Of a stretch of 62,229 nt of DNA, positions 35,901 through 43,311 are shown piece after piece. The stretch spans positions 1 to 62,229 of IMG/VR virus record IMGVR_UViG_3300020477_000002; one strand, written 5' to 3'. The notes below the pieces were generated by a model. The model had not been told where the DNA came from. It did no database searches and saw only the letters and a program-made list of their open reading frames with translations. Source of the DNA: a virus. Numbering within the stretch: position 1 is the first letter of the stretch; each line of letters begins with the position of its first letter. Both the position numbers and the translations under genes were made by a program.

Positions 35901-36227
35901 CTGAGGAGGTAGTGAAGGCCCAAGATTCCTAGATACGTTTTCTTCATCATTAATTATTTCTTCAAACTTTGGTCTTTTATTATTGTATGTTTTAACAACA
36001 CCAATACCAGACTCCTCAAAAGACACCGCTTCTGAGTCACGTATCCACTCACCTCGGTAGTGGTAATGACCAGCATCAGTCAGCTCTTCAAGCCCGTCAC
36101 CGGGTTCAAGGGCAAAGCCCTTTAAGTTTATATCAAGAGCTTCTTCTCCTTGGTCATCACGTAAATTCTGGGGATCAATCTCATTAGATATCCCACCAGT
36201 AAACTGTCTAAGTACATTCCTTGGCAT
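29922..36227 (-). CDS. Large nozzle-like tail protein (2101 aa)
   Basis: Encodes 2101 aa, beta-rich. The N-terminus (FTGGISNEIDPQNLRDDQGE) resembles the start of podovirus nozzle/tail tubular B-type proteins. Residues around 1500-1750 (RYGTPEYWPLD, then GEGLVWTTNSLYRVRG and GGGVLWLTANDGIAYY) look like beta-propeller blades of T7 gp12 and P22 gp10 relatives. At 2101 aa it is more than twice the usual nozzle length, implying large insertions in the first 1300 residues. The C-terminal 75 residues are repeated in the next gene. It probably forms the distal tail tube. Confidence 0.65.
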   Translation of the reverse strand: MPRNVLRQFTGGISNEIDPQNLRDDQGEEALDINLKGFALEPGDGLEELTDAGHYHYRGEWIRDSEAVSFEESGIGVVKTYNNKRPKFEEIINDEENVSRNLGPSLPPQSIITGSVVSEGSRGLRPAEGSHLLKLDSDKFGAVDTGTASNTPPYSDAPSLEEHRADSNTDDKKIYYYSGQPYWIDDSTSDWKVVTRQPDGSGGWTTNLIQSGNLTKHSNGFLFKENYFICWDAQFIETVALSSSSMTVNTFDTLDASQGGDAGSPFNKTTGATGTSITSLDVCNGVITFAQEIQTSDTAPSAYTDSANERWILPLAYDSILFLLRDGNKSEGDGSGAYNAGSDEVEIYAKSGSNPPAKVSGGYASWQTPRWWAKGQFDNGYGVGTHQYDRNVEVGIKWCAVIHKANEWAMVKYVGTNKPDIFMFGKKGVSPKDSDIKNISVTGDMNVTKSVSTLTSGDIPGLVSNSYPRRNYYTVEPTITLSIPKYGVTRKYVNNTLPKGTVGTWTHELYHRWNKTHDYRILNQRKFYSYHFSTYTGKKNITFGRWDWYHGVYPFYDDMTIDKKRTWTMEHNEGSAHPDQELRVSNKRLKQNSTSNTIGSTGYSNTVVPTIQRLCSYSPGGSLTLQTNFPKSRLWTKAVINASEKSIAFAEASDKAFTVGDFIKVQARASHLHRTLSWNQSFRRWGDGIQIKPQGGRKYASQGVSTNLSEDYFLAKITRIDNSATKIYFDRVDDRPIADESCYPIINSIDPFADETTLLYVHPDYAHRGGKLDGPQREVIQTDLFGHVLTANRPAEDPDNQIIEVRPNSGAVTTNSDFKHSIKWKDQDIRAVTTTSGAQPRILYKKSGKLYSQNGSDSDVAPSSSVFSNAGVYHLTSDYLSVVDKDNITVYDPFYNVKYVKAKPELATGLGLTGLVEDVLHVIASSVVFVFVKIRPKAEAQPKWRLVKTGTTKSETSILSYDFNKPLHFDGLKAWGIYRGADTEKYDIHTSVPFFESDLKNSWVNHSSSSNNVSAWGQVIKTREAVTDDGGTPRFLSVEWKFDSGVYNSTGDPTIGLNHESNKMLGNQNDFTWYILDAPTTLQSGGVGTQITDPKLEIKFKSKVYRDIVFFKTAETVVPSTGQTGANNRISFTNYQDSGQNFYVLNDSAINLKGGVDAKEKGYLLGQADSAGNAFDASKVGISAFLVGAPNMFNPYGPNIDFYYRASFLDKWGNESAPSVASAEGIQPLDSADDCIQINFDENFFHFDNTDIETIRVYRYGGDSSEWMFLRDIDMPDLTGFPLSLSGISGTFARVSTLSQFYSLKTYQDISKLRGFTNSNFDLIATPSDMDGSWNIIQLSESASPTVAYTTTLSAEINETATTIALTSTTNPSAWPTAGVVKIEEEYISYTGVSGTSLTGCTRAQNDSSASRHESGKTVDVVEWLLEIQHRNQDTSTLSVTIDPPYSASTGAITIFVEDASLFQTASSGSPKKLLIGNEIYEYTGRDITSSPNKFTGCTTNSAGSLPTIHEAGVTVFSYEETYSNTSVTNMSIEINSFGYRDKARAPVTSLHYLQNDNYPPIGLTYNEEKKNFFETESSEDYYRYITSVGSMYFGALDANLQFSRYGTPEYWPLDAVVTLDSEIRAIKEHAGEGLVWTTNSLYRVRGTDPKAMIAFRVPDAHGIKAGDEHTVAEFGGGVLWLTANDGIAYYQAGKVQYLTRDKHIVTDLVKPQACVSDGVYWLFQKPGSGKGIRLEITGGDLRLCQTSIEAHHAHYSKAVGKAIVVTEDDQKGDSSFKVEEVGSTKATNIVWKSKKIDAGEPALAKALGSLAVVYEVLESKSSETNTDGIRGQALAAELLGMSPDDLDAGDLVQAGSDDEVDMYDVFINYGNAEQYFEIDIGGGNLSETERKKIVMPLDFDTSSIKAGDKIWNEMLADNTKVSSITTAVVNSVTYPAILLDKEPLRSGTGKIYWGNLPVVDIFINNETTAARSFTLPPSDTVEPLTADLYLTDLRRFRTLSVKMEGNMRVQTLSIRHYPLQQYQAQTLTHSADVFYKGDIDFRVMLDGELIYRKELNNPDGEFKEERIYLPASAYGQRIHYMNESRSGTIESVTFNGNMAA

Positions 36228-36260
36228 CTATCACAACCCCTTTATTATTTATATATTGTC

Positions 36261-36614
36261 TCACGTAGGATTCTGAGGGAATACCTTTGGATTGCATTTA
36301 TCTGCTAATAGTTTTGTAAGGTTAATTTCTTTTATTATTTCTTCCCTCTGAACTTCTTCAGGTGTAAGCTTCTCACGTATTGTATCCGTATAACAATCGC
36401 AAATTTGCCAAACTAATATCTGCGTCATGTATGGATGTTTGTGCCTCCAGCTCACTGAGCACACTTGCCAAAGACTCCGTATTTCTATTGTCTCGAAATT
36501 GCCATTGTACTTTGGTTTTATCTGAGTGGTTTGTTGGCAACTCGAAGTCAGGCTCAAAGTCAACAACAAGGCCACAATCCAATTCAAGCGTAATGCCCAT
36601 TTTAATATGTCCAT
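36261..36614 (-). CDS. Putative lipoprotein, possible outer-membrane spanin
   Basis: Encodes 117 aa. The N-terminal signal-like helix (residues 8-24, WIVALLLTLSL) ends in TSSC, a near-lipobox with an unusual Thr at -3. Several further cysteines and a C-terminal charged helix follow. The gene starts inside the end of the M15 peptidase gene, where spanin genes often lie. A second frame overlaps but lacks a signal or membrane segment, so no classical nested Rz/Rz1 pair is evident. Confidence 0.5.
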   Translation of the reverse strand: MDILKWALRLNWIVALLLTLSLTSSCQQTTQIKPKYNGNFETIEIRSLWQVCSVSWRHKHPYMTQILVWQICDCYTDTIREKLTPEEVQREEIIKEINLTKLLADKCNPKVFPQNPT

Positions 36615-36982
36615 ACTGTAGGTCTTGGCCCTTCGTCTGGAGATAGTATATCAAGGTGAACAAACCTTTTAGAATGAGTACCTTTCTGGCTCATTCCTAC
36701 ACCACTAACTCCGTGTTTTTGTGCGACTGCAAAAAGTCTCATTGCATCTGCACCAGAGATTAATATATCTGCTGCCTTTGCATATGTATGAGGCCCATTC
36801 TTTCCAGTGCTTGATACCCTTGCATTGTGTTTTTCACATCTGTATCCAGATGTTACCTTTAATGGACGTTGCATTTCATCCCTAATAGATTGTAAGGTCT
36901 TCATAAATTCTTCATCCATGTCAGCTTTACCACAACAAGTGCAAGCCATCTCGTCTGTCGTAAAGTTCTGTGTAATGTGCAT
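36602..36982 (-). CDS. Endolysin, peptidase M15 family
   Basis: Encodes 126 aa. The zinc ligands His65, Asp72 and His109 are in the expected spacing (PHTYAKAADI and FVHLDI), after SGYRCEKHN near residue 45. M15-type enzymes (D-Ala-D-Ala carboxypeptidase or L-Ala-D-Glu endopeptidase) cut the peptide stems of peptidoglycan and serve as endolysins. A CxxC pair near residues 14-17 is an extra feature. No signal peptide is present, so it needs the holin candidates encoded just upstream. Confidence 0.9.
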   Translation of the reverse strand: MHITQNFTTDEMACTCCGKADMDEEFMKTLQSIRDEMQRPLKVTSGYRCEKHNARVSSTGKNGPHTYAKAADILISGADAMRLFAVAQKHGVSGVGMSQKGTHSKRFVHLDILSPDEGPRPTVWTY

Positions 36983-37048
36983 AGCTATCCCTGCAATGAT
37001 AATTTTACCAAAATGCCTACGAGTAATAATAGAACCTTTCGGGAGCTA

Positions 37049-37228
37049 TTAACCATTGATACTCTTTTCATAGGCTTGTAATATCTTGTCGTCAACTTCA
37101 TTTTCAGTAGATTCAACAAGCCTTCTTAAGAGTATTAAAATTACCTGCTGTAGAAGCTTCTCGCTAAGCATCGACATACACATTGTTTTTACTGTACCCC
37201 CAATTAAAGGGGCTAATAGACCTACCAT
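37049..37228 (-). CDS. Small 59-aa protein in the lysis cassette
   Basis: Reads from ATG (37228) to TAA (37051-37049), starting directly after the stop of the upstream 57-aa gene. The N-terminal half is moderately hydrophobic (VGLLAPLIGGTVKTM, then LLQQVILILL) and the C-terminal half is acidic. It may be an amphipathic or membrane-associated holin regulator. No family recognised. Confidence 0.6.
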   Translation of the reverse strand: MVGLLAPLIGGTVKTMCMSMLSEKLLQQVILILLRRLVESTENEVDDKILQAYEKSING

Positions 37229-37402
37229 CTAATTATCTCCTGTAAGTGAATTAAGTTTTTCAGAGTTCTGATTAACCTGAAACTTGATTACCTTAACATC
37301 CCCACTTAACTCTGAGACTGTTACCAGTAACCATGAAATGCTGGCAATAACTAAACTGCCAACTACAAGAAGGATATTGTTAACGCTCATAGGTTGTCCC
37401 AT
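37229..37402 (-). CDS. Small 57-aa single-pass membrane protein
   Basis: Reads from ATG (37402) to TAG (37231-37229). A transmembrane helix spans residues 8-28 (NNILLVVGSLVIASISWLLV), followed by a soluble, helical tail with VKVIKFQVNQ. AGGAG is not present before the first ATG; the second Met (residue 5) is also possible. Topology resembles the next upstream gene (one membrane helix plus coiled-coil tail), suggesting related holin/i-spanin-like roles. Confidence 0.6.
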   Translation of the reverse strand: MGQPMSVNNILLVVGSLVIASISWLLVTVSELSGDVKVIKFQVNQNSEKLNSLTGDN

Positions 37403-37404
37403 AT

Positions 37405-37674
37405 TTAGTGTGCTGTTATTTTTCCTACTTGAATACGGATGTTTGTGACAATTTCTTTTAGCTCTTTCATCTGATATGAAAATGTATTTTCAGCCTCATG
37501 TAAATGTTCTAAGTGTATTGAATGCTGAGAAACTGTTTCTTCCAAATCTAATACAGTACTAAAGAGCCATCCTACGATTCCCAATAATCCTGCTACAACT
37601 AAAGGTGTAAAAGTTTTTACTAAAGCATGATCTGTAGCAGCAGTTAATGCACTTCCATTCCCATTATTTGGCAT
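37405..37674 (-). CDS. Membrane protein with coiled-coil tail, holin or i-spanin candidate
   Basis: Encodes 89 aa. One transmembrane helix at residues 21-42 (TFTPLVVAGLLGIVGWLF) is followed by a heptad-like helix (LEETVSQHSIHLEHLHEAE). A single anchor plus periplasmic coiled coil matches inner-membrane spanin topology, and some class III holins too. It is one base apart from the two-helix holin candidate. Confidence 0.62.
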   Translation of the reverse strand: MPNNGNGSALTAATDHALVKTFTPLVVAGLLGIVGWLFSTVLDLEETVSQHSIHLEHLHEAENTFSYQMKELKEIVTNIRIQVGKITAH

Positions 37675-37955
37675 TATTTTTCCCCATTAGATTCTTCATG
37701 TTCTGCATCCCTTTTCTCACGAAAGAAATAATCGGTAATTTTAACAAGTACGGCAACATATGTGCCGACCAATATATTGACAAGATCACGTGAAGTTTCC
37801 TTAACCTCTGCATAAAACAGTAGCCATAATAAGACCAAGAACGTAACTGCGTTTGCAACCGCAATCGTATAACGTGCCCAGAAATTAAGAAGTTTTCTAT
37901 TCTCGACTGGATCACCACCACCTCCTAATAATGATCTGTGAACTTTTTTGCTCAT
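37674..37955 (-). CDS. Holin candidate with two membrane helices
   Basis: Encodes 93 aa. Two hydrophobic helices (about residues 28-48, YTIAVANAVTFLVLLWLL, and 57-75, LVNILVGTYVAVLVKITDYF) are followed by a charged C-terminus. This topology and size fit a class II holin that opens the inner membrane for the endolysin encoded downstream. It overlaps both neighbours by 1-4 bases. Confidence 0.7.
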   Translation of the reverse strand: MSKKVHRSLLGGGGDPVENRKLLNFWARYTIAVANAVTFLVLLWLLFYAEVKETSRDLVNILVGTYVAVLVKITDYFFREKRDAEHEESNGEK

Positions 37956-38140
37956 TCATCACAATTTTTTATGCATTCCCAATAAGGACTTTTATTAAAT
38001 TTGTTTGCCTGTATAGTTCCCTTCCAAGGTTTATCTGCCTCCCAGTAACCTATATTCTGCGGAGTAGCACACGCATTTGCTATGAAGCCGTATATGATTA
38101 ATATATATAACCCCCATTTCCATAAGAACAACTCAATCAT
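37952..38140 (-). CDS. Small secreted or membrane-anchored protein
   Basis: Encodes 62 aa. Residues 5-22 form a signal-like hydrophobic helix followed by ANACA, which could be a signal peptidase or weak lipoprotein site. The mature part is short with two further cysteines (CIKNC). It is coupled to both neighbours by ATGA overlaps. Role in lysis or superinfection exclusion is possible but unproven. Confidence 0.6.
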   Translation of the reverse strand: MIELFLWKWGLYILIIYGFIANACATPQNIGYWEADKPWKGTIQANKFNKSPYWECIKNCDE

Positions 38141-38661
38141 TCTGGTTTAGTAGGCCATGTAATATCATCAGGATCACTCTGAGTTGGTACATCTCTTAAC
38201 TCCTGTCTGTAGGTTTCCATATCACTTGAAAGTGTGTTGTCTGAGAGTGCAAGATAATCTGTCTCTGCTAGTTTTCTATTCCTCTCTCTCCTTACATTAT
38301 CCCACTTATCTGCCAGTAGCCTTGCATCCTTTGCAGTGTCATCTCCAGTAAAATGAGTTTCAATCTCAATATCATTAACAGTTACTTTAGTTTTCTTATC
38401 TGACCATTTGATGTTGTAGACTCCTTCTGCTTGGTAATCACTTAACTGAACAAGTCTTGCAGACACATCTTCATCTGTGCATTCAACTATCGTGTAACCA
38501 GTTTCACCTGAGTAGTCCACTACAGGATGTCGATCACCAGAAGTGATTGTAGCAAGCCAAGCCCAATACTCAGGTTTGTCTAACCCTTTAGTTTTTCTCC
38601 TGCATTGCCACTCTTGTTCGTGAACTTGCTGGAGTACGTTGCTTTTGTGTGATATAAACAT
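38137..38661 (-). CDS. Tail fibre assembly chaperone-like protein
   Basis: Encodes 174 aa. The C-terminal part (RNRKLAETDYLAL, then YRQELRDVPTQ and ITWPTKPE) matches the phage tail assembly chaperone pattern (Phage_tail_APC-like), usually found after tail fibre genes. It follows the 883-aa fibre gene and probably helps fold or attach it. The N-terminal 110 residues are less typical. Confidence 0.75.
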   Translation of the reverse strand: MFISHKSNVLQQVHEQEWQCRRKTKGLDKPEYWAWLATITSGDRHPVVDYSGETGYTIVECTDEDVSARLVQLSDYQAEGVYNIKWSDKKTKVTVNDIEIETHFTGDDTAKDARLLADKWDNVRRERNRKLAETDYLALSDNTLSSDMETYRQELRDVPTQSDPDDITWPTKPE

Positions 38662-38663
38662 AT

Positions 38664-41315
38664 TTAACCTATTTTTATAATTCTAAATTCGTTATAACCA
38701 ACACTACTTCCATCAGCAACATTACCAGTACCATAATCAACTCTTACAGTAATGTAATCTCCTCTTTTACAATGCCACCTTCTCATGCCATGCACAGTAT
38801 CATCAGAAGACGTTCTCCTCATCAACCTACCATTATCTTGACCACCAGTAGTATTGTTTTTTAGAATAGTTACAACTCCACTATCCCCATGAAAATAATT
38901 TTGATATGAAACTTCATAGTAACCATCCTCAAGAATAATAATTCTATCGTATGCTATCGCAATTCCTTTATTATAATGGTCTTTTCCATCCTCAAGTCCT
39001 CTCCAATAATCACCGAACCATATATTGCCAGCAGTTACATGACCTCCTTCTCTTGCACAATGCATTTCAACTCTTGGCCCAATATAACTCGTATCCCTCG
39101 TAACCTCATCCCAAGTCTTACCGTCTGGTGTAACAACTAAGTTAGTCTGTTCCATATTCCTGTCACCACCTACCAACTCATGTAGGTAAGGTGTTTCAAA
39201 GGTCTGATAGTGGAAACTTGTGTGGATTGGGGAGGCTAAATGATATTGAGTAAAATTATATCCACCATTAAGAATAGTTGAAATTACCTCATTATTACCT
39301 AGTGTTGCAGAATCAGCTAGAGTGTAAAGATCACCAGTATCACCTCCCGCATTCGCTCCTGCCCCAATAGCAGTTTTAGTATTTGCAGTAGTACCGGGGA
39401 ATGTTACAGTATGAGATTGTTCTGAATTTGCTATTCCTGCAACAACATCTGTTCCAAAAAAGTGCAATTTTGCAGTCATAGTAGCAGTGCCAGCACGAAC
39501 ACCATTAAAACCAAATGGAGGAGCCACCCAAACTTCTACTGCCGGAGTAGCATTAAAAGCTGCAGATGAATCATAAAAAACATCCCTTGTTGCAGATAAA
39601 GCTCTGACTCCTTTGCTAATTTCTGTACCATTAGATTTTGCCGTTTGTTTTACAAAATCTGCCATTAGCATATAGTCTGCCAGCACTACTGCATCCTCTG
39701 GTATTGGTGGTTTCTTGGGTTGGTGGAAGGATATATCTGCTCTTGGCCCTTGTTCGTAAATATTATTACCAGTTGAAGCATCCCAATCTTTTACCTCAAC
39801 CCCGTCTACATACCATTTTCCTGTAGAAGTGCTTGAATCGTTTACTTCTATTTTAAAAATATGAGTTCCATACGGAAGATTTTGAACTACAGTTTTCGGA
39901 GCAGTATCGTTTGTGCCATCATGACCATCTATAGCTATACCAGTACCTATAAAAGTAATAAAAGCATCTTTGCCAGTAGCATTTCTAATAAGACCATAAG
40001 CATTATTAAGATAATAATCGTCTGCCCCTAATGAAGTAAGACCATCATCCATAACGTATGCAATATCATCGGCAGCTCCAGAAAGCATACTTGCATCTGC
40101 CCAATATGCTCTTTCTGTTCCTCCATTTACCGCACCATTACCAAACTCTCTCCAATGGAAAGTCTTGGCAACCTCAGAGAGTGAATGGTCTATTGCTCCT
40201 GAAAATGTAGGTAAATAAGTATTGTTTGCAACAGATGCATTAGCTTTTGCAGATATTGCAGTACCAGCAATATTCTGGGCATTAGGTGGCATCATGTTTA
40301 CTGATGTCTTGATTGTTCCATCACTAGCAACCCATTTAACTACTCTTCCACCATTGTAGGGTCTGTAGTAATTAGAACCATTTTTCCATCCATCTGTTCC
40401 TAATGAAGTAGCATAATCAATATATGTATTATGGTTATCTGTTTCATTGGTGAACCCATTAAAAGGATCATAATGTGGTGTACCACTTACAGTAAACTTC
40501 TTTCCGTAGCTGACTACATTCTGTGAGGGTATCTGGATTTTGGATTTGTTTGCAGTTGAAGAGGTGTCTTGGGCTATTAGTTCTACTCCATAGTTTGAGT
40601 AGTAAGCACCATTTGTGTTACTAATTCGCAAAGTATTGATACCCAATGTTGGAGTTGCATTAAATGTAACATTTACAACTGATGCAGAGTCAACAAACCT
40701 ACTTGATAGAGGTGAAGCTACACCAACAGCTAAATCATTGTTTTGTCTTGTGCCACCATTTATAGCAATACCAAATTGATCATTATTAGTTCCAGAAGGC
40801 CAATGTAGTACATTTGCATCATTAAAATAACCAACAATCTCAATAAAATGATTATCGTCTGCCATTGAGGATGTTGAATTTTCTAAAAAATTCCCATGTG
40901 CATTATTCAACATAACCCATTTGTCACCACAAGCCCTAACCCACTCTCTACCATCTATTGAATAAACATTTGATCCATGTGTTGCAGTCTCTTGTTCAAG
41001 TAATTGCAATGACTTAAACTTATGTCTCTGACTACCAAAATGAGCACCTATCCGTGGGTCTTTAATCGGCTTGCTACCCTTGATGTCTGTGTAGTAGTAC
41101 ATCCTTCCGTCTGACTGCACTGTTCCATATTTACTTGAAGTAACAGTAGAACTATTTGGGCCAGTTGTACTTGCAGATAATGAAGTAGTGCCATCAACCA
41201 TTTTGTCAGCAACCGCAGGATACAGCACACCGGGGATTATGTGTGGTAATACTTCACCAGCATCCATGCCAGTTGAAAAATCTGCTCCACTTGCTATATC
41301 TCTTGCTCGTGTCAT
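38664..41315 (-). CDS. Large tail fibre protein (883 aa)
   Basis: Encodes 883 aa, beta-rich. It begins TRARDIASGADF, a start seen in many phage fibres, continues through a long Asn/Gly/Thr-rich beta region and ends in a jelly-roll-like domain (from about 790, LEDGYYEVSYQNYF). The C-terminal domain probably binds the host receptor. It is flanked by a small fibre-partner gene upstream and a tail assembly chaperone downstream. Confidence 0.8.
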   Translation of the reverse strand: MTRARDIASGADFSTGMDAGEVLPHIIPGVLYPAVADKMVDGTTSLSASTTGPNSSTVTSSKYGTVQSDGRMYYYTDIKGSKPIKDPRIGAHFGSQRHKFKSLQLLEQETATHGSNVYSIDGREWVRACGDKWVMLNNAHGNFLENSTSSMADDNHFIEIVGYFNDANVLHWPSGTNNDQFGIAINGGTRQNNDLAVGVASPLSSRFVDSASVVNVTFNATPTLGINTLRISNTNGAYYSNYGVELIAQDTSSTANKSKIQIPSQNVVSYGKKFTVSGTPHYDPFNGFTNETDNHNTYIDYATSLGTDGWKNGSNYYRPYNGGRVVKWVASDGTIKTSVNMMPPNAQNIAGTAISAKANASVANNTYLPTFSGAIDHSLSEVAKTFHWREFGNGAVNGGTERAYWADASMLSGAADDIAYVMDDGLTSLGADDYYLNNAYGLIRNATGKDAFITFIGTGIAIDGHDGTNDTAPKTVVQNLPYGTHIFKIEVNDSSTSTGKWYVDGVEVKDWDASTGNNIYEQGPRADISFHQPKKPPIPEDAVVLADYMLMADFVKQTAKSNGTEISKGVRALSATRDVFYDSSAAFNATPAVEVWVAPPFGFNGVRAGTATMTAKLHFFGTDVVAGIANSEQSHTVTFPGTTANTKTAIGAGANAGGDTGDLYTLADSATLGNNEVISTILNGGYNFTQYHLASPIHTSFHYQTFETPYLHELVGGDRNMEQTNLVVTPDGKTWDEVTRDTSYIGPRVEMHCAREGGHVTAGNIWFGDYWRGLEDGKDHYNKGIAIAYDRIIILEDGYYEVSYQNYFHGDSGVVTILKNNTTGGQDNGRLMRRTSSDDTVHGMRRWHCKRGDYITVRVDYGTGNVADGSSVGYNEFRIIKIG

Positions 41316-41318
41316 GTG

Positions 41319-41621
41319 TTACTCCGTTGGTTTTGGATTGTCATCTTTTACTTTTTTTATTTCTGCTTCCATATCTGAGGGGAATGCTCCTGCTTTGTAT
41401 AAAGCATCTAATTGATCACCAATTTCTGGATAAGATTTTTGTCTATCTCTTCCATATTGATATGCTTCCCATTCACCTTTTAAGGTTTCTTTATGAGCGG
41501 CTCTTTTAGTATCATCAGCATAATCAGCTTCTCCCCAACGAGAAAGTATTTCTCTCCATACTGAAGAATGCTCACTTTCCCATTCTTTTAAATCTAAAAA
41601 ATTTATTAAATTGTTTTTCAT
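41319..41621 (-). CDS. Small fibre-partner protein, paralogue 1
   Basis: Encodes 100 aa. The C-terminal block YPEIGDQLDALYKAGAF followed by KKVKDDNPK recurs in the genes at 43039-43311 and 43896-44189, and in diverged form at 44771-45073. Each of them follows a fibre gene. Similar proteins of unknown role are common beside marine phage fibres. Likely role: fibre assembly or adaptor, by position. Confidence 0.7.
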   Translation of the reverse strand: MKNNLINFLDLKEWESEHSSVWREILSRWGEADYADDTKRAAHKETLKGEWEAYQYGRDRQKSYPEIGDQLDALYKAGAFPSDMEAEIKKVKDDNPKPTE

Positions 41622-42098
41622 TTATGCCTCCATAATATAAAATCCGCCCCAAGCAGAATAAGAGCCATGAAAATCAGAAGCATGAGCAGTACAAACTTGG
41701 ATATAATCTCCTCCTGCTAAAGTCATAGGAACGCCACCGTGCTGAATTATATCTCCTGAATCGCCTTCAGGGCCGAATGAAAGTTCGTTAGAACTTGAAT
41801 CATTAAGATTGACAAGAGTTCCGTTTTTCTTGAACGTAAATCCATTATTTGTATCGTTCTGTGCAGTATAACAATTAAAGAAAAACCAGTATCTGCCAGC
41901 AAAAGGTGCAGTGTATTTTTTATCAGTTGTGTTATAATCTCCACCTACATCAAAACAATCACCAGTACTAACATCATCAAATGGAACAATATCATACTGA
42001 GAAATGGCCGCCCAACCAGCTTCACCCCTTGCCTGAAAAGAAGATGGTCTTTTTATAACACCTGACTTACTTCCTGCTCCTCCAATTAATCCACTCAT
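41622..42098 (-). CDS. Fibre protein with C1q-like jelly-roll domain
   Basis: Encodes 158 aa. The start MSGLIGGAGSKSGVI is typical of small phage fibre proteins. The rest (from residue 30) fits a C1q/TNF-like jelly roll, with FAGRYWFFFNCYTAQND and GDYIQVCTAHAS. Such domains trimerise at fibre tips and bind receptors. Confidence 0.7.
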   Translation of the reverse strand: MSGLIGGAGSKSGVIKRPSSFQARGEAGWAAISQYDIVPFDDVSTGDCFDVGGDYNTTDKKYTAPFAGRYWFFFNCYTAQNDTNNGFTFKKNGTLVNLNDSSSNELSFGPEGDSGDIIQHGGVPMTLAGGDYIQVCTAHASDFHGSYSAWGGFYIMEA

Positions 42099-42107
42099 GC
42101 TAATCTC

Positions 42108-42551
42108 CTATGCGTTGTTCTGGTCAATGAAGGTAATTATAACGTCATATTCTGTGCTATTACTATCTGTCTGAAATGTTAAAAATTGAGCCACACCCCC
42201 TTGATCTGCTATTGCATTTTGTTTGGTTGTATCATCCATTGGCCCTGTAAAGTTAGCTGGCTCAAAACCATTGAAACTAAACTTATCATTCCAGACATAA
42301 GTTTCATTAGCTGGCGTAGGACAAACAAATATTTTATGTACGCTATTTGTAGTACCACCTACAGCATCATAGCCGTTAAGTCTAAGGAACCCATTTTCTG
42401 TACCAGATCGTGCATTACAGTGGCAAATGACACTTAGAACTGTATATATATGATGTTGCTCTCCTATAATTAATTTTTGAACTGGTGCCGCAATATCTTC
42501 AAAAAGATGTGTCCGAATTATTTCTGTTCCTGCTCCTCTAGCTATAGCCAT
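42108..42551 (-). CDS. Putative virion/fibre-associated beta protein
   Basis: Encodes 147 aa, beta-rich, with no named domain. It resembles small tail proteins that carry a single beta-sandwich (TVLSVICHCNARSG, GFLRLNGYDAVGG). It sits inside the fibre block, ten bases after its neighbour, and was likely acquired as part of a fibre cassette. Confidence 0.6.
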   Translation of the reverse strand: MAIARGAGTEIIRTHLFEDIAAPVQKLIIGEQHHIYTVLSVICHCNARSGTENGFLRLNGYDAVGGTTNSVHKIFVCPTPANETYVWNDKFSFNGFEPANFTGPMDDTTKQNAIADQGGVAQFLTFQTDSNSTEYDVIITFIDQNNA

Positions 42552-42552
42552 A

Positions 42553-43035
42553 CTATCCTCCTAATACCCAAGACTGGTGAAATGAGTTTTCCATAAACTG
42601 TCCTTTCTGTTTAATCTTTTTATTTGTTGCTGTTTCCATATCGGAACTAATTGTAATACTTGTACCATCTGCCGATATAGAATCTAAGGCTAACGAACCT
42701 ACGTTGGTTATATTATTATCACCGAAAGAGACATTCCCTGAGAAGCTTCCTCCTGTTGCTGGGACTGCATCACTTGAACTGAACGTGTGCTGTGCCTCGA
42801 TAATTACGACATCGTTCTGAGATAGAGCCGCAAGACCTGTGATTGAATTACCTGTGGTTGCAGTGAAGTCTGAGTCATGTAAGCGTACACCATTCAAATA
42901 GACTGCTACCCAACCAACAGTATAATTAATTGTCTTGCCACTGGTATCAGTGGTGATTGCTGTTTCACCACCAGATGTGGATGTGTAGTAGTATGTTTCT
43001 ACTCTACCTCGACTTAAATCGTTTCCTATATACAT
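42553..43035 (-). CDS. Tail fibre protein, short
   Basis: Encodes 160 aa. YLNGVRLHDSDFTATTGNSI followed by NDVVIIEAQHTF is a widespread fibre shaft module, and FSGNVSFGDNNITNVGSLAL is a collagen-like/knob transition repeat. It is followed in the direction of transcription by a 147-aa beta protein and preceded by a small partner gene. Confidence 0.72.
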   Translation of the reverse strand: MYIGNDLSRGRVETYYYTSTSGGETAITTDTSGKTINYTVGWVAVYLNGVRLHDSDFTATTGNSITGLAALSQNDVVIIEAQHTFSSSDAVPATGGSFSGNVSFGDNNITNVGSLALDSISADGTSITISSDMETATNKKIKQKGQFMENSFHQSWVLGG

Positions 43036-43038
43036 GAG

Positions 43039-43311
43039 TTATCCTTTGGGATTATCGTCTTTCACTTTCTTAATCTTAGCCGCCATCTCAGTAGAAAATG
43101 CACCCTTATGGTAGAGGTCATCTAGTTGATCTCCAATGTCTGGATACAAGGGTTGTCTTGCTCTGGCATAGGCTTGAGCATCGTACTCTGCTTGTGCTTT
43201 CTCCATATCTACGACTACATCATTACCATTAATATCTTTAAATTCCTTAAAATCCCTAATTGTTATAACAGAAGGATTTTGTTGTCTAATAATAGAATCT
43301 AAATGCTTCAT
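43039..43311 (-). CDS. Small fibre-partner protein, paralogue 2
   Basis: Encodes 90 aa. AEYDAQAYARARQPL, then YPDIGDQLDDLYHKGAF and KKVKDDNPK repeat the pattern of 41319-41621 closely. The start overlaps the stop of the upstream fibre (ATGA), so the two are translationally coupled. Confidence 0.72.
   Translation of the reverse strand: MKHLDSIIRQQNPSVITIRDFKEFKDINGNDVVVDMEKAQAEYDAQAYARARQPLYPDIGDQLDDLYHKGAFSTEMAAKIKKVKDDNPKG

Noticed and set aside
36373-36663. A 96-aa frame overlapping the putative lipoprotein gene
   Set aside because: It has no signal peptide, membrane helix or good ribosome binding site. It would be a nested spanin only by position, so it was not annotated.
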